Shown one piece after another: positions 44,571 to 55,953 of a DNA stretch of 64,000 nucleotides; within the stretch, counting starts at the first letter, position 1, and each line of letters opens with the position of its first letter. The position numbers were made by a program, and so were the translations under genes. The DNA comes from Harmothoe impar (Eukaryota; Annelida; Polychaeta; Phyllodocida; Polynoidae): assembly GCA_947462335.1 (NCBI GenBank), contig OX381709.1, forward strand, positions 70,362,609 to 70,426,608, in the 5' to 3' direction. Under the pieces are notes generated by a model, which saw only the letters and a list, made by a program, of their open reading frames with translations, had not been told where the DNA came from and did no database searches.

Positions 44571-46541
44571 AATCACTTATATGTAGCCTGCATCAATAGG
44601 CTTTTGAAAAGATCAGGTCATATTTGAGCTGTGGAGTATGGTACTCCCTCCAACCTCTCTGCTCTCTCTCCCTCTGGTTGCTGGTTATGGGATTCGAACC
44701 TGCATCTACAGTAACAGAATTGTATGTGTACAGCAAAAGTTGCTGTATTATCTTTTACAGCTAAAGTACTGTATAGTTACAGCACATATTGCTGTTCACG
44801 AACAACAACTTTTTACAGTGTATACGGCCCATAAAGGGTTAATCAATATACCTGCCACACCTTGCCCTAGTAAAACAAAGCCACCCCCCCCCCCCGGACT
44901 CGTTTAGCCGTTTACTTGATACTTATTCTTTACAAAAAGTTGCAATAAGGTTACAATAAGGAATCTGAGAAAATGCTGACTGCAATAAGGTTGGGTCCTG
45001 CCAACTCCATTGATGCCCTCTCTGACGTATTCGGTGGGCGTATGACGTATTTCTCAGGGGCTGGGGCCCCAACGCCCGCTGGCGAAATACGTCCGATGGG
45101 CGTTGGTGTTGGCGTTTCTAAATACGACTTCCTAATTTCACCTGTTTTTAACCATAGGGCCATATATTCAGCCCTGTTGAGTCCCCCCACCAGGGCTCAA
45201 TTCTGGTATCATGGTGACTCTCCAGGATTGAATTAATCCCGTAGTGTCGGTATGATGATTCAGGGTAGGACTGTTTCGATGCACCATGAGTACAAACGGC
45301 ATAGCACGTGTGGCCCTAAGAATGTTAACAATTCTATGGAAACTGCTGTAATGCTGATGACCATGCATTGAGAATGTTCGACCCTTACATGCCTTATAGG
45401 TAAATAATTTTGACGCCAATGATTGTCAGTTATTATCTCTCACCTATGACCGTCATAATCCATTTCCACTTTATTAGACAGCCCCAGGGTCAGCCCCAAA
45501 GCCCTGTAACTAGTGTCCATTGTAGCCATGTCGTAGGTATGAGAACCTCAGTAAACATTTCTTAGAACCATCAACCTTAAGGTCCACCTGGTACTGCATT
45601 ATGGCCTTTGGGTCATTCATCCTCGATGAGTAAATTACCAGGGCTGCATGAAGGGTCAGCATGAAATAGAGGTGCCGTGCCAGCAGGGGCATTGTATTGT
45701 AATAGACACGACTTCCTTCTCTTAATATTGGTGATAAGTTATTAAGGAAAGAACAAGGTCGACACAGTTCGGATCAAGTGTACAGGTTGCAAAAAAAGGT
45801 TAAGTTTATTTACAGAACCTCAACAGGCAAAGCTAAGCAAACGAACTCCCTATAGAGTTCGGGGCAGGTCAGTAGCCGATATGTTATATGGGTACACTGG
45901 ATTTAGTTATCCATCAGGCGCTGGCTATAGAATATATATTATACTAATATATTATAGGCGACCAACCTGTGTGCGCACATGCAGACCAGAAGCCTATAGC
46001 GACCTTTATCCATACCCCAAGCCTGAAGCAGGTGCTGCCACCTGCCGTTGGACTGAAGGGTTCGGACCAAGCTCGCAACACAGCGCCCAACAGAACCTGT
46101 CATAGTGTTATAACCCCAAACCAAGCCCCTACAGTATTAATACATTATGATGACAAATGCACATGACGCCTAGATTAGAGGCGTAGGAAGCAAATTAGGT
46201 GGGGGGCAGGGGGGTCCCACTCCAAACAGCTTTAGATATCGGCCTGTATGCGTTATGTACCATATATACACACTCGTATATTGTATAGTATAGAAAATAA
46301 GTATTGGCCCTCTTTAGTTCTGATTAAAGGCCCAGCCTCCTCTATCCCCACTTTTCCCTATGCGGGAGAGGTAAGTGAATTTGATTATGGTATGGACAAA
46401 TTTTGTGGGGTGGCAAACAAATTCACCCCCCCCCCCCTCCTAAGCCCTTTCCTTCGCCACTGCTGGATGCTTCGTAACGTCCTTCCGTTAGAGCCGATTT
46501 TACAAGTAGACTAAACGTCACTGGCAGGTTCAAGCCTACAG

Positions 46542-46574
46542 CAGAGACATCACTCTTCCAGCACAGTCTTAGAG
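46542..46574 (+). CDS. Collagen-type gene, candidate exon 7: short non-helical linker
   Basis: 33 bases between CAAGCCTACAG and TTAGAG|GTGAGT, open in the required frame and phase 1 at both ends. It would add ETSLFQHSLR between the NCS end of exon 6 and the next Gly-X-Y block. The donor is strong and the acceptor moderate. The exon could be skipped or spurious. Confidence 0.45.
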
Positions 46575-47037
46575 GTGAGTCTTGTACATACAGTGGATCA
46601 AGATGGCGTCATATCTACAGAGACTATGGCGGGACTTGACTCATGACTGCATTAAACGTCTAGTCAGTCCTTAGTCTGGAAAACTGACACTATAAGGGGT
46701 TCAACTAAGTAGCCAATGTGTCACTCCCCTAACCCATTCCTAGTCTTAACGCTGAACTCTACGTTTTGATACTCCGCTGGGTGTTTGGTCTATTGTTCTT
46801 ACTGTAGGTTATATGCCACACTCTCGTCTCTCAAACCACCTAGAGGCCTTTGGCAGCCTGAGCAGAGGTTTCTGAGGCCTAGAGCGGAGATTCTGTATAA
46901 TCTCCTCAGAAGGTTATATGAACGAGGTCAAGTCTGGGAGGAGGTTATGTGGATGGCTTCCCATTTAAACCCCTGGCTTTAATGGATTCAAACTTAGGCT
47001 GGTAAACCCTCCAGTCTGATGAACTCTGTCATAACAG
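46575..47037 (+). other. Collagen gene intron 7
   Basis: Contains an open stretch after the acceptor-like TTACTGTAG (about 46,800-46,982) with coding-like composition (GLWQPEQRFLRPRAE...), but its phase (2 in, 0 out) does not fit this gene and its donor is weak. Confidence 0.4.
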
Positions 47038-47046
47038 GTCCTCCAG
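47038..47046 (+). CDS. Collagen-type gene, candidate 9-base microexon
   Basis: CATAACAG|GTCCTCCAG|GTGGAA. The nine bases encode one Gly-Pro-Pro unit in the right phase (1 at both ends). Nine-base units are the basic module of collagen exons, but such a short motif can occur by chance and the acceptor is weak. Confidence 0.35.
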
Positions 47047-47324
47047 GTGGAAATAACAATTATAAGTTTTAATTGATATTTCCGACACTGCCCTGTAGTT
47101 GACCAAACAGTAGTACGAGGAACTATCAATAACAATTCATTTGTATAATTTTACTATCGGTATAGCCAAAGATGGTTGTATCTGTAAAGGGAGGTAATCG
47201 GCTAGGGTGGCAACGTGTCTTCCTCTCTCTGGTCAGGCCTTTGTCCCAGTTGCGTTTAACCGCGGGTCCATATACTCTAGAATGCATGCATGCCTGTGGT
47301 GTTTTGTCGTCCTTGCTCCTACAG
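47047..47324 (+). other. Collagen gene intron 8
   Basis: 278 bases with nothing else recognised. Confidence 0.4.
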
Positions 47325-47405
47325 GCGAGAAAGGAGATAGGGGCGACGAAGGAGAGAAAGGAAAACGTGGCCTAATAGGCTTCATAGGCTACAAAGGAGA
47401 GCCAG
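47325..47405 (+). CDS. Collagen-type gene, exon 9: nine Gly-X-Y triplets
   Basis: 81 bases, phase 1 at both ends, between GCTCCTACAG and CCAG|GTGCGC. It encodes EKGDRGDEGEKGKRGLIGFI and continues GYKGEP. It is highly charged, like the acidic/basic zones that order collagen trimers. Confidence 0.87.
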
Positions 47406-47569
47406 GTGCGCCACCCCCTCTAACTTCACTATGTCCCGCTAGGTAGCGCCCCAGTGTTGTCTGTGTTTCTATAGTTGTGTCGTAACAGGTCGTAACGTTG
47501 CTGGATACAGTCTCCTACAGAATACACCATAATGTTTTTATGGACCACACGGTGCCTTCAATCAATCTT

Positions 47570-47815
47570 TCTTGGCATTATGCACCAAGGTAGTGTCGGC
47601 GAGTAACTCATACCTACATCGGTGAGTAACTCACCGATATTGTATTGGGGTATTAAACCGATCCATCAGGAGTATAATTATCAACCCTGAAGGGTCGGCA
47701 TGATACATTAATGCAAGTTACTCGCTAATGCTGCATTCATGCATCACGATGACAAAGGACACTTCACATTGAAGCACCATGCGGTCCTTAAAGGTTTAGC
47801 TATCTGCGACAGGCC
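47570..47815. mobile_element. Palindromic GCATAGT repeat, copy
   Basis: Contains TCAACCCTGAAGGGTCGGCATG, a GGTGAGTAACTCACC hairpin, and the right end TTGAAGCACCATGCGGTCC, then TTAAAGGTTTAGC. Confidence 0.65.
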
Positions 47816-47996
47816 CCAATGGCAGCCACAATGTGGCCAGCTTGGGGGGAGAATGGTTCAACATGTTGTGTAGCAGGCTGTACGGTGTTGCGGCGTGTTG
47901 CAGTAGAGTCCTTGTAGAGCTGCTTATTGTGTGCTTGTGTGGGTTGTCTACATCTTGTGTGGCTGCTTCTACTGCGTCCTACTGCTTGTGTTTTCT

Positions 47997-48225
47997 AACC
48001 CTTTAATGGCTGACTAGTACTTTAATGCATCATGCCATGTGTCGTCATGATGCAGGAATGCAGCACCGGCGAATCTACTAGCCAGTGCTGCATTCCTGCA
48101 TCATTCAGCGTCCCATTCAGCGGCATGATGATTTAATGCAGTACTGGTGATTAACTCGCCAGGGCTGCATTCATGCATCATGCTGACAAAAGGCATGATG
48201 CATTATGCGGTCATCAAAAGTTCTC
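47997..48225. mobile_element. Palindromic GCATAGT repeat, copy
   Basis: Left TAACCCTTTAATGGCTGACTAG; internal hairpins GATGCAGGAATGCAGCACC / GTGCTGCATTCCTGCATC and CGCCAGGGCTGCATTCATGC; right GATGCATTATGCGGTC. Confidence 0.7.
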
Positions 48226-51200
48226 TTTTTATCTGATAGCACATTGTAAGTGATACTGTCCCTGCCTTTGTCCTAAAGGCATGAGGCAGTGCATGTGTTG
48301 TGTCCGTTTATTACGTGAGTCATGTATGTGTGGAATGTGTGTTAGGATGGTGGTAGCGTATTGATCCCATCACGGTATATTACACGTGTGTTGCATCTAG
48401 CAGTAGCATTGTACCTAGTTTATATGTATATCTCATTACGATATATTCTGCCATGTTTATACAGATCCTGCTGATGATGCATAAGAAATTAAATACAATT
48501 ACATATGGTTTTGTGATGATTATACCCTAATATTATACCATGAGACAGACTTCGAGTTTCCATTCCACTCGAACCCCCTATTATTCATTTAATTATTTTA
48601 GTTGAAGAGAAAATGGAAAGATCAGCTATGTGTGTGCTCATCTCTCATTGCCGTTTTTGCCCACAGCTTATAGTACATCAGAAACACGGAAGCTACTTGT
48701 CAACTTTCATTCTTTATCATGTGATCTGTTTCAACTCTTAAAATCCCTTTCTTTTATCCCCAGGTTATTTTATTCATCAGTTATTTTGGAGAATAATTTA
48801 GCAACATTCAAATGATTTGGTTAGGGCTTGAAGTTACAACTGGGAGTCAATGAAATTCGTTTAATGTGGCTTTATTCGTGGGTGACACAAATCGTTCATT
48901 CTGAACCAAATCTTTTGATGACCGAGATTTCTTATTTTTATTCTGATATCGATTGACATTTCATGGGTAGTACGAAAGAGCCAGCAACGTGGTTTTATGA
49001 TAATTATACATTCATTGACCATCCGAGACAGACTCTGGAATATTAATGTAAGGGCCTCCGTGTCATGCTGTGTGGTCACGATGGCTCGAAATTTCTTATT
49101 GCAAAAAGTTGGGATCCTTGCCCCCCCCCCCCCCCCTCCAGCCCGCTTTACCCGCACCCAACTATGCAGTAAGAAAGGATATGTGTGTGTTTATCTGCCA
49201 TGAACTATCAAAGCCCTGCAACCCCCCCCCCCCCCCCACCATGTTGCAAAGGGTTGAATCATGTAACATGAAAGGGGTTTTCAGCAACGGATTTTGTACA
49301 GCAAACAGTCTGGGACAGTCCTTACAGATCTACAATATGGAAATGTTTGGCTTGACATGAAGATTAGGAAAAAATAAACAAGTTGTTAATGTCTTTTAAA
49401 GATATGGAGAGATATAACATGAATGAATTTCCCTTTTTGATAAACAACTATGTTGCTCAGTCCCTCAGGAAAAACACAATTTAATATCATTTTCTTTTCA
49501 ATCGTTATTACCTATAACTATAGATGATTTTTTTCACCAATACATTGGAAAGTTGATCGCGTGAAATACCTAATTTCTCTTTTTTCTAATCTGGAAAAAC
49601 TACTTGAATAGGGCTACATATTCCAAATGGGTAGGCTGACAACAAATTATAGGCCGTATCAAACCTCTGGCTATACAGATATCACAATAAAATCATGACG
49701 TCAACATGTTCAAGTTGGTTAACTAATCGTCTATGGTCACACTTCATATTAACCCGCTACACGTATAAAAATAGAAATATGCACATAAATTTGACACTTC
49801 TAGTGCCTTGAGCCAAAGTATTATTGCCTCTGAAGTCAGCTGGACATGGCGACACAGAGACCTCCCCCCACTCCCCGTCCACATGCGCCACTGACATATG
49901 ACATTGACACTTCGCTTTACGAACTTTAGGACCGGAAATGATGCCGTATACCTTTCACATGGTTGCTGTCGTAGCATCTGCCAGGGGGATATTGCCTGTC
50001 CAATAAAGTAATGACCAATACATGATTCAACTTTGTTTCCCAGTATTTCCTGGTATTAATAATCATAAATATTAATCTGGCACTTGGAAGGGGCTGCAAA
50101 TTGTTAATTTTCTGCCCATATCCTGTAAACAGCGTCTTATTCTGACGGCTAAGTGGGCTGGTACAGAGCAGAATCCCGTGAAAAGGAAACAAGCAGAAAA
50201 TAATTAACATCTGTTATGCAAAATGAAATGGCTACATTAGGAATCGATCATTATCTATGAACAGGGGTAGTGGAATTGGTGGGCGGTCCTGCAGAATCCT
50301 TTTCATTCCCCGAGGGATCAAAATTGTTCACACCCCTCCCAACCCCCCAGTGGGTCGAAAATTTGAGCGCACATGCACCCTTTTACGGATGTTAATGCAC
50401 TGACTTTTTTTTCTTTTTTTTAAACTAAAAGCAGGTTAAATTATCCCCCCCCAATAAGGGTTCGACACGTTTGCCCCTCCCAAAATCCACTAAATAGTCC
50501 ATACTTAAGGAAGTGTGTAAAACATTGTAGTTAGTAGTAAATTGTATGTGCCCATTATACATTAGCAACAATTGCTCTTTGAGACTGAATAAGATAGTAA
50601 AGATACGTAATATGGACATTTTTGAACTAAATAATAAGGCAATAACAGTAATAATAAAGCAATAACGCCAAAGGAATGGCACCAGGCTGAGAGATATGCA
50701 GGTTGGGATGAGACAGTCATGTGGAAAGTATTGGCGTTTTACATTCACTACATGCCATCTCATCCAGGCCATCAGACTAACTAGCACGTTATTGGCTTTG
50801 GGACCTTGTCCCCAAAGCGATTTACACCACAGAGCAGAGTTGGAGAGAAATAGCAAGAAAAGACTAGCATGGGTTCCCTTGTTCATTGTTAGATAAAGCC
50901 CTAGCTGGCCCTTCAACCTTGCATAGGACTGGTATCCCCATGTGTCCTTGCAGGTGTGTGCAAGACTTATTTAACGTAGATATGGTTTTCAGTTACTGCA
51001 TGTAGTACCAGTGTACCTTGTGGTAAGGCCTAGACATCTTGTGAACAGCCATATTTTGAGTTCTCTAATGTGCCTGTCAATACCAAGGATAGGTACCAGC
51101 CTGACTCCTATGTCAAGCCAAGCTGTCAATGTCAATGCCAATTCCCATACTATGCACATACAGGACCTATACTAAAAGTTGAGTGGTCTAGGGTGGCTCT

Positions 51201-52050
51201 TGAAATCACTCAAGCCCGCCCAAAGACAAACTGTGAAGTCCAACATAATTAACCCTCCCCCACCCCACATACACATGCAACAACCCTAAAATAATATTTT
51301 GCCATCACAAGTGCAGTATTGCTGTAAACCATCACATATGAATTGTATAACAACCCCAGAAACACCAAAAAGCATAAATCTATGCCCCCTCTTTTTCTCA
51401 CCTGTAGTTTTATAACAATCCTATAAAAGCCCAAAGCCACTACTGTTTTGCCGTAAAACCCTTGAATTTGTCCCCTTGTGTCAGTCCGTTGTTCTGATAC
51501 ACTCAGGTCACAAAATTATGCCTGTGCATCCACACAATACCCCCCCTTTTTTTCCTTAGTTAGATATACTGACCATTCTCTTGGCTCTGTATATAATTGC
51601 CAATATAGCTCTCTTTACCATACATAACATGTGGGGCTATTTGTTTGTCTGAGATTATTAGAATTTTATATATGTTGTTAAATTAAGGTGTCTGCCGATG
51701 TTCCTTTCATTGATGCATACTTCTCCAACGACATAGTCCCATATTCCCCTGGACACCTTGCTGTCTTCTATTTATTTTTATACACTTTTTCATTCCTACG
51801 ATTTCTATCAATTCGCACATTAATATTTAATACATGATAGACACTTGCCAATGAATGCCGGTTATTAGATAACACTGTAACACTCTATATTTTTAATGAC
51901 ATCTTCACTACCTTTATTTATCTCGTACAAAATATTTCTACAATGTCCATGTCCCACACAATATGTGTTCTTAGTCTTTATGTGATATCATCCACTTGAA
52001 GCTGTTTCATTGTGCTGTCTTATCACTTACATTTGTCTATTTTCATTAAG

Positions 52051-52077
52051 GCAACCCTGGACCTCCTGGACCCCCAG
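52051..52077 (+). CDS. Collagen-type gene, exon 10: three Gly-X-Y triplets
   Basis: 27 bases, phase 1 at both ends, between TTTTCATTAAG and CCAG|GTAATG. It encodes NPGPPGPP. A size of 3 x 9 is a standard collagen module. Confidence 0.8.
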
Positions 52078-52945
52078 GTAATGACTTTACCTTTTCTCTG
52101 TAAAAGCTGCCATACCACCTCAGATATATAGATAGTTCACTTCATGCATATTTGTGAAGGGTCTCCTCAGTGCAGTGCACTGGTAAGATCGCAATCTAAT
52201 TTGTGACTTTTAACTGTTCTATTAAAATTCAATGATATAGATCAGAAAAATAGAATGCCAATGCCCCTATGACCTATATGAAGAGAGGAAACATTTGCAA
52301 CATAGACCTACACTTATCGTGAATAGATTGTTCCAATGGGGATATAAAATGGCGTATTTACCATGAAATAAATAGACAAAGATGCACGAGTACAGTTCCT
52401 CGTGAAATAACCCTCAGTGGAGAACTTTACAAGTGCTCCTTTGTGTTTATTTCATGTCCTTGTTAATAATATTTGTCAGAATTCCACTTAATTGCTCTGA
52501 AAAGCTACTTTATAGTGGCTAAAGCAACAATTTTGATGATTTGCCAGGCCTTGAAATACGGGAGAGTGTTATTTCACAGGGGTGTTAAATACGGCCTTCC
52601 TTAGTTAAGTGAATAGGAGTGCCGTATTAACCATGAAATAAAAGACAAATACATACCCTGATTGCCTTCGACTTGGAAGCCAGTAAAGTATTAATGATAT
52701 CAGACTTGAAGTTGCTAATTGCTATAATGAGCGGAGTCTCACAGGGTCTCGTGTGACCATGCATGCAGTACAAGGAAACACGTCGTATCAATTCACCTAT
52801 CACGATGATAAAAGGCACAGGACATTAAACGACAATGTGATCCTACATAGTGTCAACATACGTGTAAAGAATGATGTTCACGAGGGGGGAACTTGTGAAA
52901 AAAAAGCATTCCACTCAAATTCCACACGTTCTTGCTCACCTGCAG
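52078..52945 (+). other. Collagen gene intron 10
   Basis: 868 bases. ATTTACCATGAAATAA and ATTAACCATGAAATAA recur about 270 bases apart (52,356 and 52,626). No extra exon. Confidence 0.45.
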
Positions 52946-53035
52946 GTCCGCTGATGGAAGGTATGCCGGGACCCCCCGGCCACGTGGGGCCACGTGGGCC
53001 GCCGGGACTCAAGGGAGACAAAGGAGACCCAGGCA
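52946..53035 (+). CDS. Collagen-type gene, exon 11: eight triplets with a one-residue-shifted start
   Basis: 90 bases, phase 1 at both ends, between GCTCACCTGCAG and GGCA|GTGAGT. It encodes PLMEGMPGPPGHVGPRGPPG and continues LKGDKGDPG. The opening G-P-L-M-E-G is a short interruption of the repeat. The helix ends here. Confidence 0.87.
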
Positions 53036-55016
53036 GTGAGTGAGAGTAAAGCTTGTTCAAACTTCTCCTTGATTTCATGTTCACCAGTCACCCAGTGTCC
53101 CCTCACCCCAACTGAAGCTGTCGCACCCTGACTGCAGCTGTCGCACCCTGTGTCTGTGTCTGTTGTCTACATCTGGAATGTGCACTGAGGAGGCAAAGGT
53201 GTCAGGCATGTTGGAAATAATTATGACTCCCTTTTGATAGAGTCTAGCATTGTCTTTTAGAACCGCAAGCCAATGCTGGATTCTCCTTCTTAAGTCCAAT
53301 ATTGTTTCGCTCCCTTGCAAAAACGGCCAGGCAAGATTGAATTCTCCTTCCAGACTCTGGGTGGAGAATCCAGTATTGCGCGACTCCTTTCGGCAGAAGA
53401 GAGTCAAGCTGACACCCCTCTTTGTGTTTTCTGTACATTTTCATACATCAGAGACTAGTGGACTTTTGATAACACCAAGAAAACGGGTGTCACTGTCACC
53501 TTCTTTACAAAGTCAAGCTCGCCAAAATGTCACCAGAATGACTTTCTCTGGAGAGTACCATATTGTTGTAATCCCTTCCACAGAGAGTCAGGTAGTGTCA
53601 GACTCTGTAGATGGAGTTCAGGATTGTCGGAATAGAGTCAGACAATACAGGACTCCACCTCCGGAGTCCAGCATTGGCTAATATTTGGGGATATGTCTGA
53701 CTCTGAGAAGAGCGTCTGGACGGTGCTGCATCCTTCTCAGAGTGAAAATCTGGATGTTTGGTCTACGTCTGGAATGTGCACCGAGAAAACGAAAGGGTGT
53801 TGGACATGTCCAAAAGTATACTCTGTTTGGTGTTACGGAGGGAAACGCATTGTTTGACTCTCTTTTAAAGAGGGGCAGGCATGCATGCTGGACTCACCTT
53901 TCAGCATCCAGTACTTTAACGTGAGTCAGGCAATAGTGGACTCTGAAAGAAGGGTCCACCATTACTTGACTCTTATTTCGGCGACATGATTGACTCTGGA
54001 GAACCAGTCAGATTGACATAACATATCTCTCGTTATTGGGGGGATTAACCCCTGAAACAGGAATATAACCGGTCAGCGTGTAGGTCTTTGAAAACTCGTG
54101 CTTGTCCTTTCTTATAAAGTTGATTTAGGCGGTACATGTTGTATTTCATTTAGCTAACTTGTAGTATGATGAATGCTTTCAAACACCATATCGACCCTGT
54201 GAGTTAGATGCACCCCCATAGGGTCGGCAGAGGGTGATGACAAAGGGTATAATGTATTAAAGAACTATGCAGCCTTTTATCATAGGGCTACAGTCCATTT
54301 AGCCCACTGGAACATTTGGCCTATTGATAGTACAAGTTTACTGTGGTAAAGTCCATTTAGCTTGTTGGTAGTACATGTGTTATTTTGGTCAGTAATTCAG
54401 TTGGAGAACATGGGTGGCGCCGGAGTTCTGCATGTCATATTTGGTAAGTCTGGAGCCATCCTCAAACCTGAGAGTTGTTGACAATTGGCAGTGAGCAGTG
54501 AGCTTTGGTGTTGACTCGGCCGCTTTGCTTCCATACGTCATTTGTTACTACCTCTATTTCCTAGCAACTAATATCATGCTATTACGATGCCTGAATATGT
54601 ATATACAACGTACAGCTGGAGGGTCTTTGTAAGGATTGTGGAAGCTATTTGGCGTATAGAAATAATGTCCCACAAATAATGTGCGGACCATCACAAAGAT
54701 ACCTCTAACCATAAAATTCCTGAATGGTTATATGATACAGGGGTACGATACTTATAAGCATGGCAATTTTGGTACCCACACATCATTTTGGTGGCCCTTG
54801 CTGATAAGTAATCACAAATGTCAGCCAGAAATTAACTTTATATGTGCGAAAATCAAATACAATATTCTCCTCCTCTTTCAAATTGGCAAAAGAAATATAC
54901 AAAGGAATCTAAAAAAAGATGTTAGGATGTTCGGAGCTCAAAACATATCTACGCATTTCCTCCCTACATCTTGGAAAGGTACACTACCAAGGTTATTGTG
55001 TTTAAGTAATAGATAG

Positions 55017-55139
55017 ACCATGGTTATGAAAAGGTATACATAATTAACCACAGCTTTCTGGTGGGGCCAGACGAGGGTGGAGCCCAAGTTGCCCTACCAG
55101 AAAGCTGTGGTTAATCCTACTTACCTTTTCATAACCATT
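55017..55139. repeat. Foldback palindrome, arms of about 45 bp
   Basis: CCATGGTTATGAAAAGGTAT...TTAACCACAGCTTTCTGGT at the left is mirrored by ACCAGAAAGCTGTGGTTAA...ACCTTTTCATAACCAT at the right. Confidence 0.85.
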
Positions 55140-55221
55140 GTCTATCTGTTTTAAACCATGGTATGCAATATAACCAATGTGTGAAGTCTATTGTTCTAAC
55201 CCACCACCGTGGTTTAACATA

Positions 55222-55300
55222 TGATAAACTAGTTTTACCACTCATACACAGGGGGTGGATTCGGCGAATCCGCTCCCTGTGTATGAGTGGTAAAACTAAT
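55222..55300. repeat. Foldback palindrome, arms of about 30 bp
   Basis: AGTTTTACCACTCATACACAGG at the left and CCTGTGTATGAGTGGTAAAACT at the right are perfect inverted copies around a GGATTCGGCGAATCCGC centre that is itself palindromic. Confidence 0.9.
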
Positions 55301-55890
55301 GATAAACATGCCAAAGACAACTTAATTATTGTTTTTCACTTCTTTAATCATCCTGTCAACCAAACCTTTATATTTGGATACAGAAAACGAGTTGTAGTCA
55401 CAACCTAGGATTAGGAATGCAGTTTGACAAATAACAGCTGATGAAGATACTAACCGAATAATTGGCATTCCTTGTTTAAAATAGTGTCTGCCTTGCATTA
55501 CGTTCAGATACATACTGTCTACCCCCAATGCACCTTGATTTATCAGTAAAATGATTACCAACGCTATAGTAGCTGGAACAGTATACTCACTTATTGATTC
55601 AATAAAGAAAACCTTAAGAGCATAGAGTATAAAGAAGATGTGATAACTAAAATTGGAAAGTTTAATTGATGTTGTATTGAATATCATACAGATCCAATTG
55701 AATAAAGGAAGAAATGTTACCTTGTAAACCTTACTTGATACAATATACTATGGTTAAGGATGAAGTTGTTACTAAACCTGTGGATGTTGATTAACCCCCT
55801 TGTGGTGCTTGAGCTTAGTTGATTTGAGGTGCTGTAGTAACTAACCTGTACTAACCCGCCCTCCCCTCTGTCCTCTGTCTCACCCTACAG

Positions 55891-55953
55891 ATCCATTTAT
55901 GGCAGGTTCCGAGAGGCGACTAGAGAAGGCCACAGCGCTGCCCACAACGCCAG
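55891..55953 (+). CDS. Collagen-type gene, exon 12: non-helical segment, gene continues
   Basis: 63 bases, phase 1 at both ends, between CTCACCCTACAG and CCAG|GTAAGT (strong sites). It encodes PFMAGSERRLEKATALPTTP, a non-collagenous tail with a basic RRLEK. It should lead to the C-terminal domain. I searched 56-64 kb and found no matching next exon, so the gene is incomplete in this window. The C-terminal domain type (such as C1q, olfactomedin or other) cannot be told. Confidence 0.75.

Larger units (their letters stand above)
43949..44820. mobile_element. CACTG-ended element, 872 bp, TSD TA, carrying tRNA-like segments
   Basis: Begins CACTGTTAGAAGTAAGTAG and ends CAACTTTTTACAGTG, with TA on both sides (43,947-43,948 and 44,821-44,822). 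Short CTGTA / TACAG motifs repeat through it. Three minus-strand tRNA-like segments lie inside (about 44,091-44,155, 44,498-44,570 and 44,686-44,710). No transposase frame is visible. Confidence 0.7.
43725..44840. mobile_element. Palindromic GCATAGT repeat split by a CACTG element
   Basis: Left part from CAACCCTTAAAGGGCCGCATAG to GCATTGAAACACTA; right part TACGGCCCATAAAGGGTTAAT. Removing 43,949-44,820 and one TA restores a normal ...CACTATACGGCCC... right end, which proves the insertion order. Confidence 0.75.
40564..46541 (+). other. Collagen gene intron 6
   Basis: About 6 kb, mostly repeats: palindromic GCATAGT copies (about 41,200-41,460, 43,720-44,840, and fragments near 45,160-45,320 and 45,590-45,690), an orphan CCCAG MITE end near 42,008-42,016, a reverse-oriented copy of the 28-kb unit (about 43,245-43,400) and a CACTG element (43,949-44,820). 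C tracts lie near 44,882 and 46,427. No collagen triplets were seen inside. Confidence 0.5.
47406..52050 (+). other. Collagen gene intron 9
   Basis: 4.6 kb. It holds palindromic GCATAGT copies at about 47,570-47,815 and 47,997-48,225 and two 16-base C tracts (49,121-49,136 and 49,222-49,237). No other exon was accepted; the 163-codon minus frame at 50,425-50,916 has no recognisable domain. Confidence 0.5.
53036..55890 (+). other. Collagen gene intron 11
   Basis: 2.9 kb. The part 53,225-54,010 is packed with GACTC / GAGTC and CCAGTATTG-type motifs in both orientations. Palindromes lie at 55,017-55,139 and 55,222-55,300. A palindromic GCATAGT fragment is at about 54,190-54,285. Confidence 0.5.

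Noticed and set aside
46785..46982. Exon-like frame with GLWQPEQRFLRPRAE
   Set aside because: It has an acceptor-like site, but phase 2 in and a weak donor do not fit the all-phase-1 collagen exons.
50425..50916. 163-codon minus-strand frame
   Set aside because: No recognisable domain, no promoter or splice support, and it lies inside a long intron of the + strand gene.
55322..55687. 121-codon minus-strand hydrophobic frame
   Set aside because: Hydrophobic AT-rich translation without a recognised family; it lies in an intron next to two palindromes. A hidden membrane-protein exon cannot be fully excluded.
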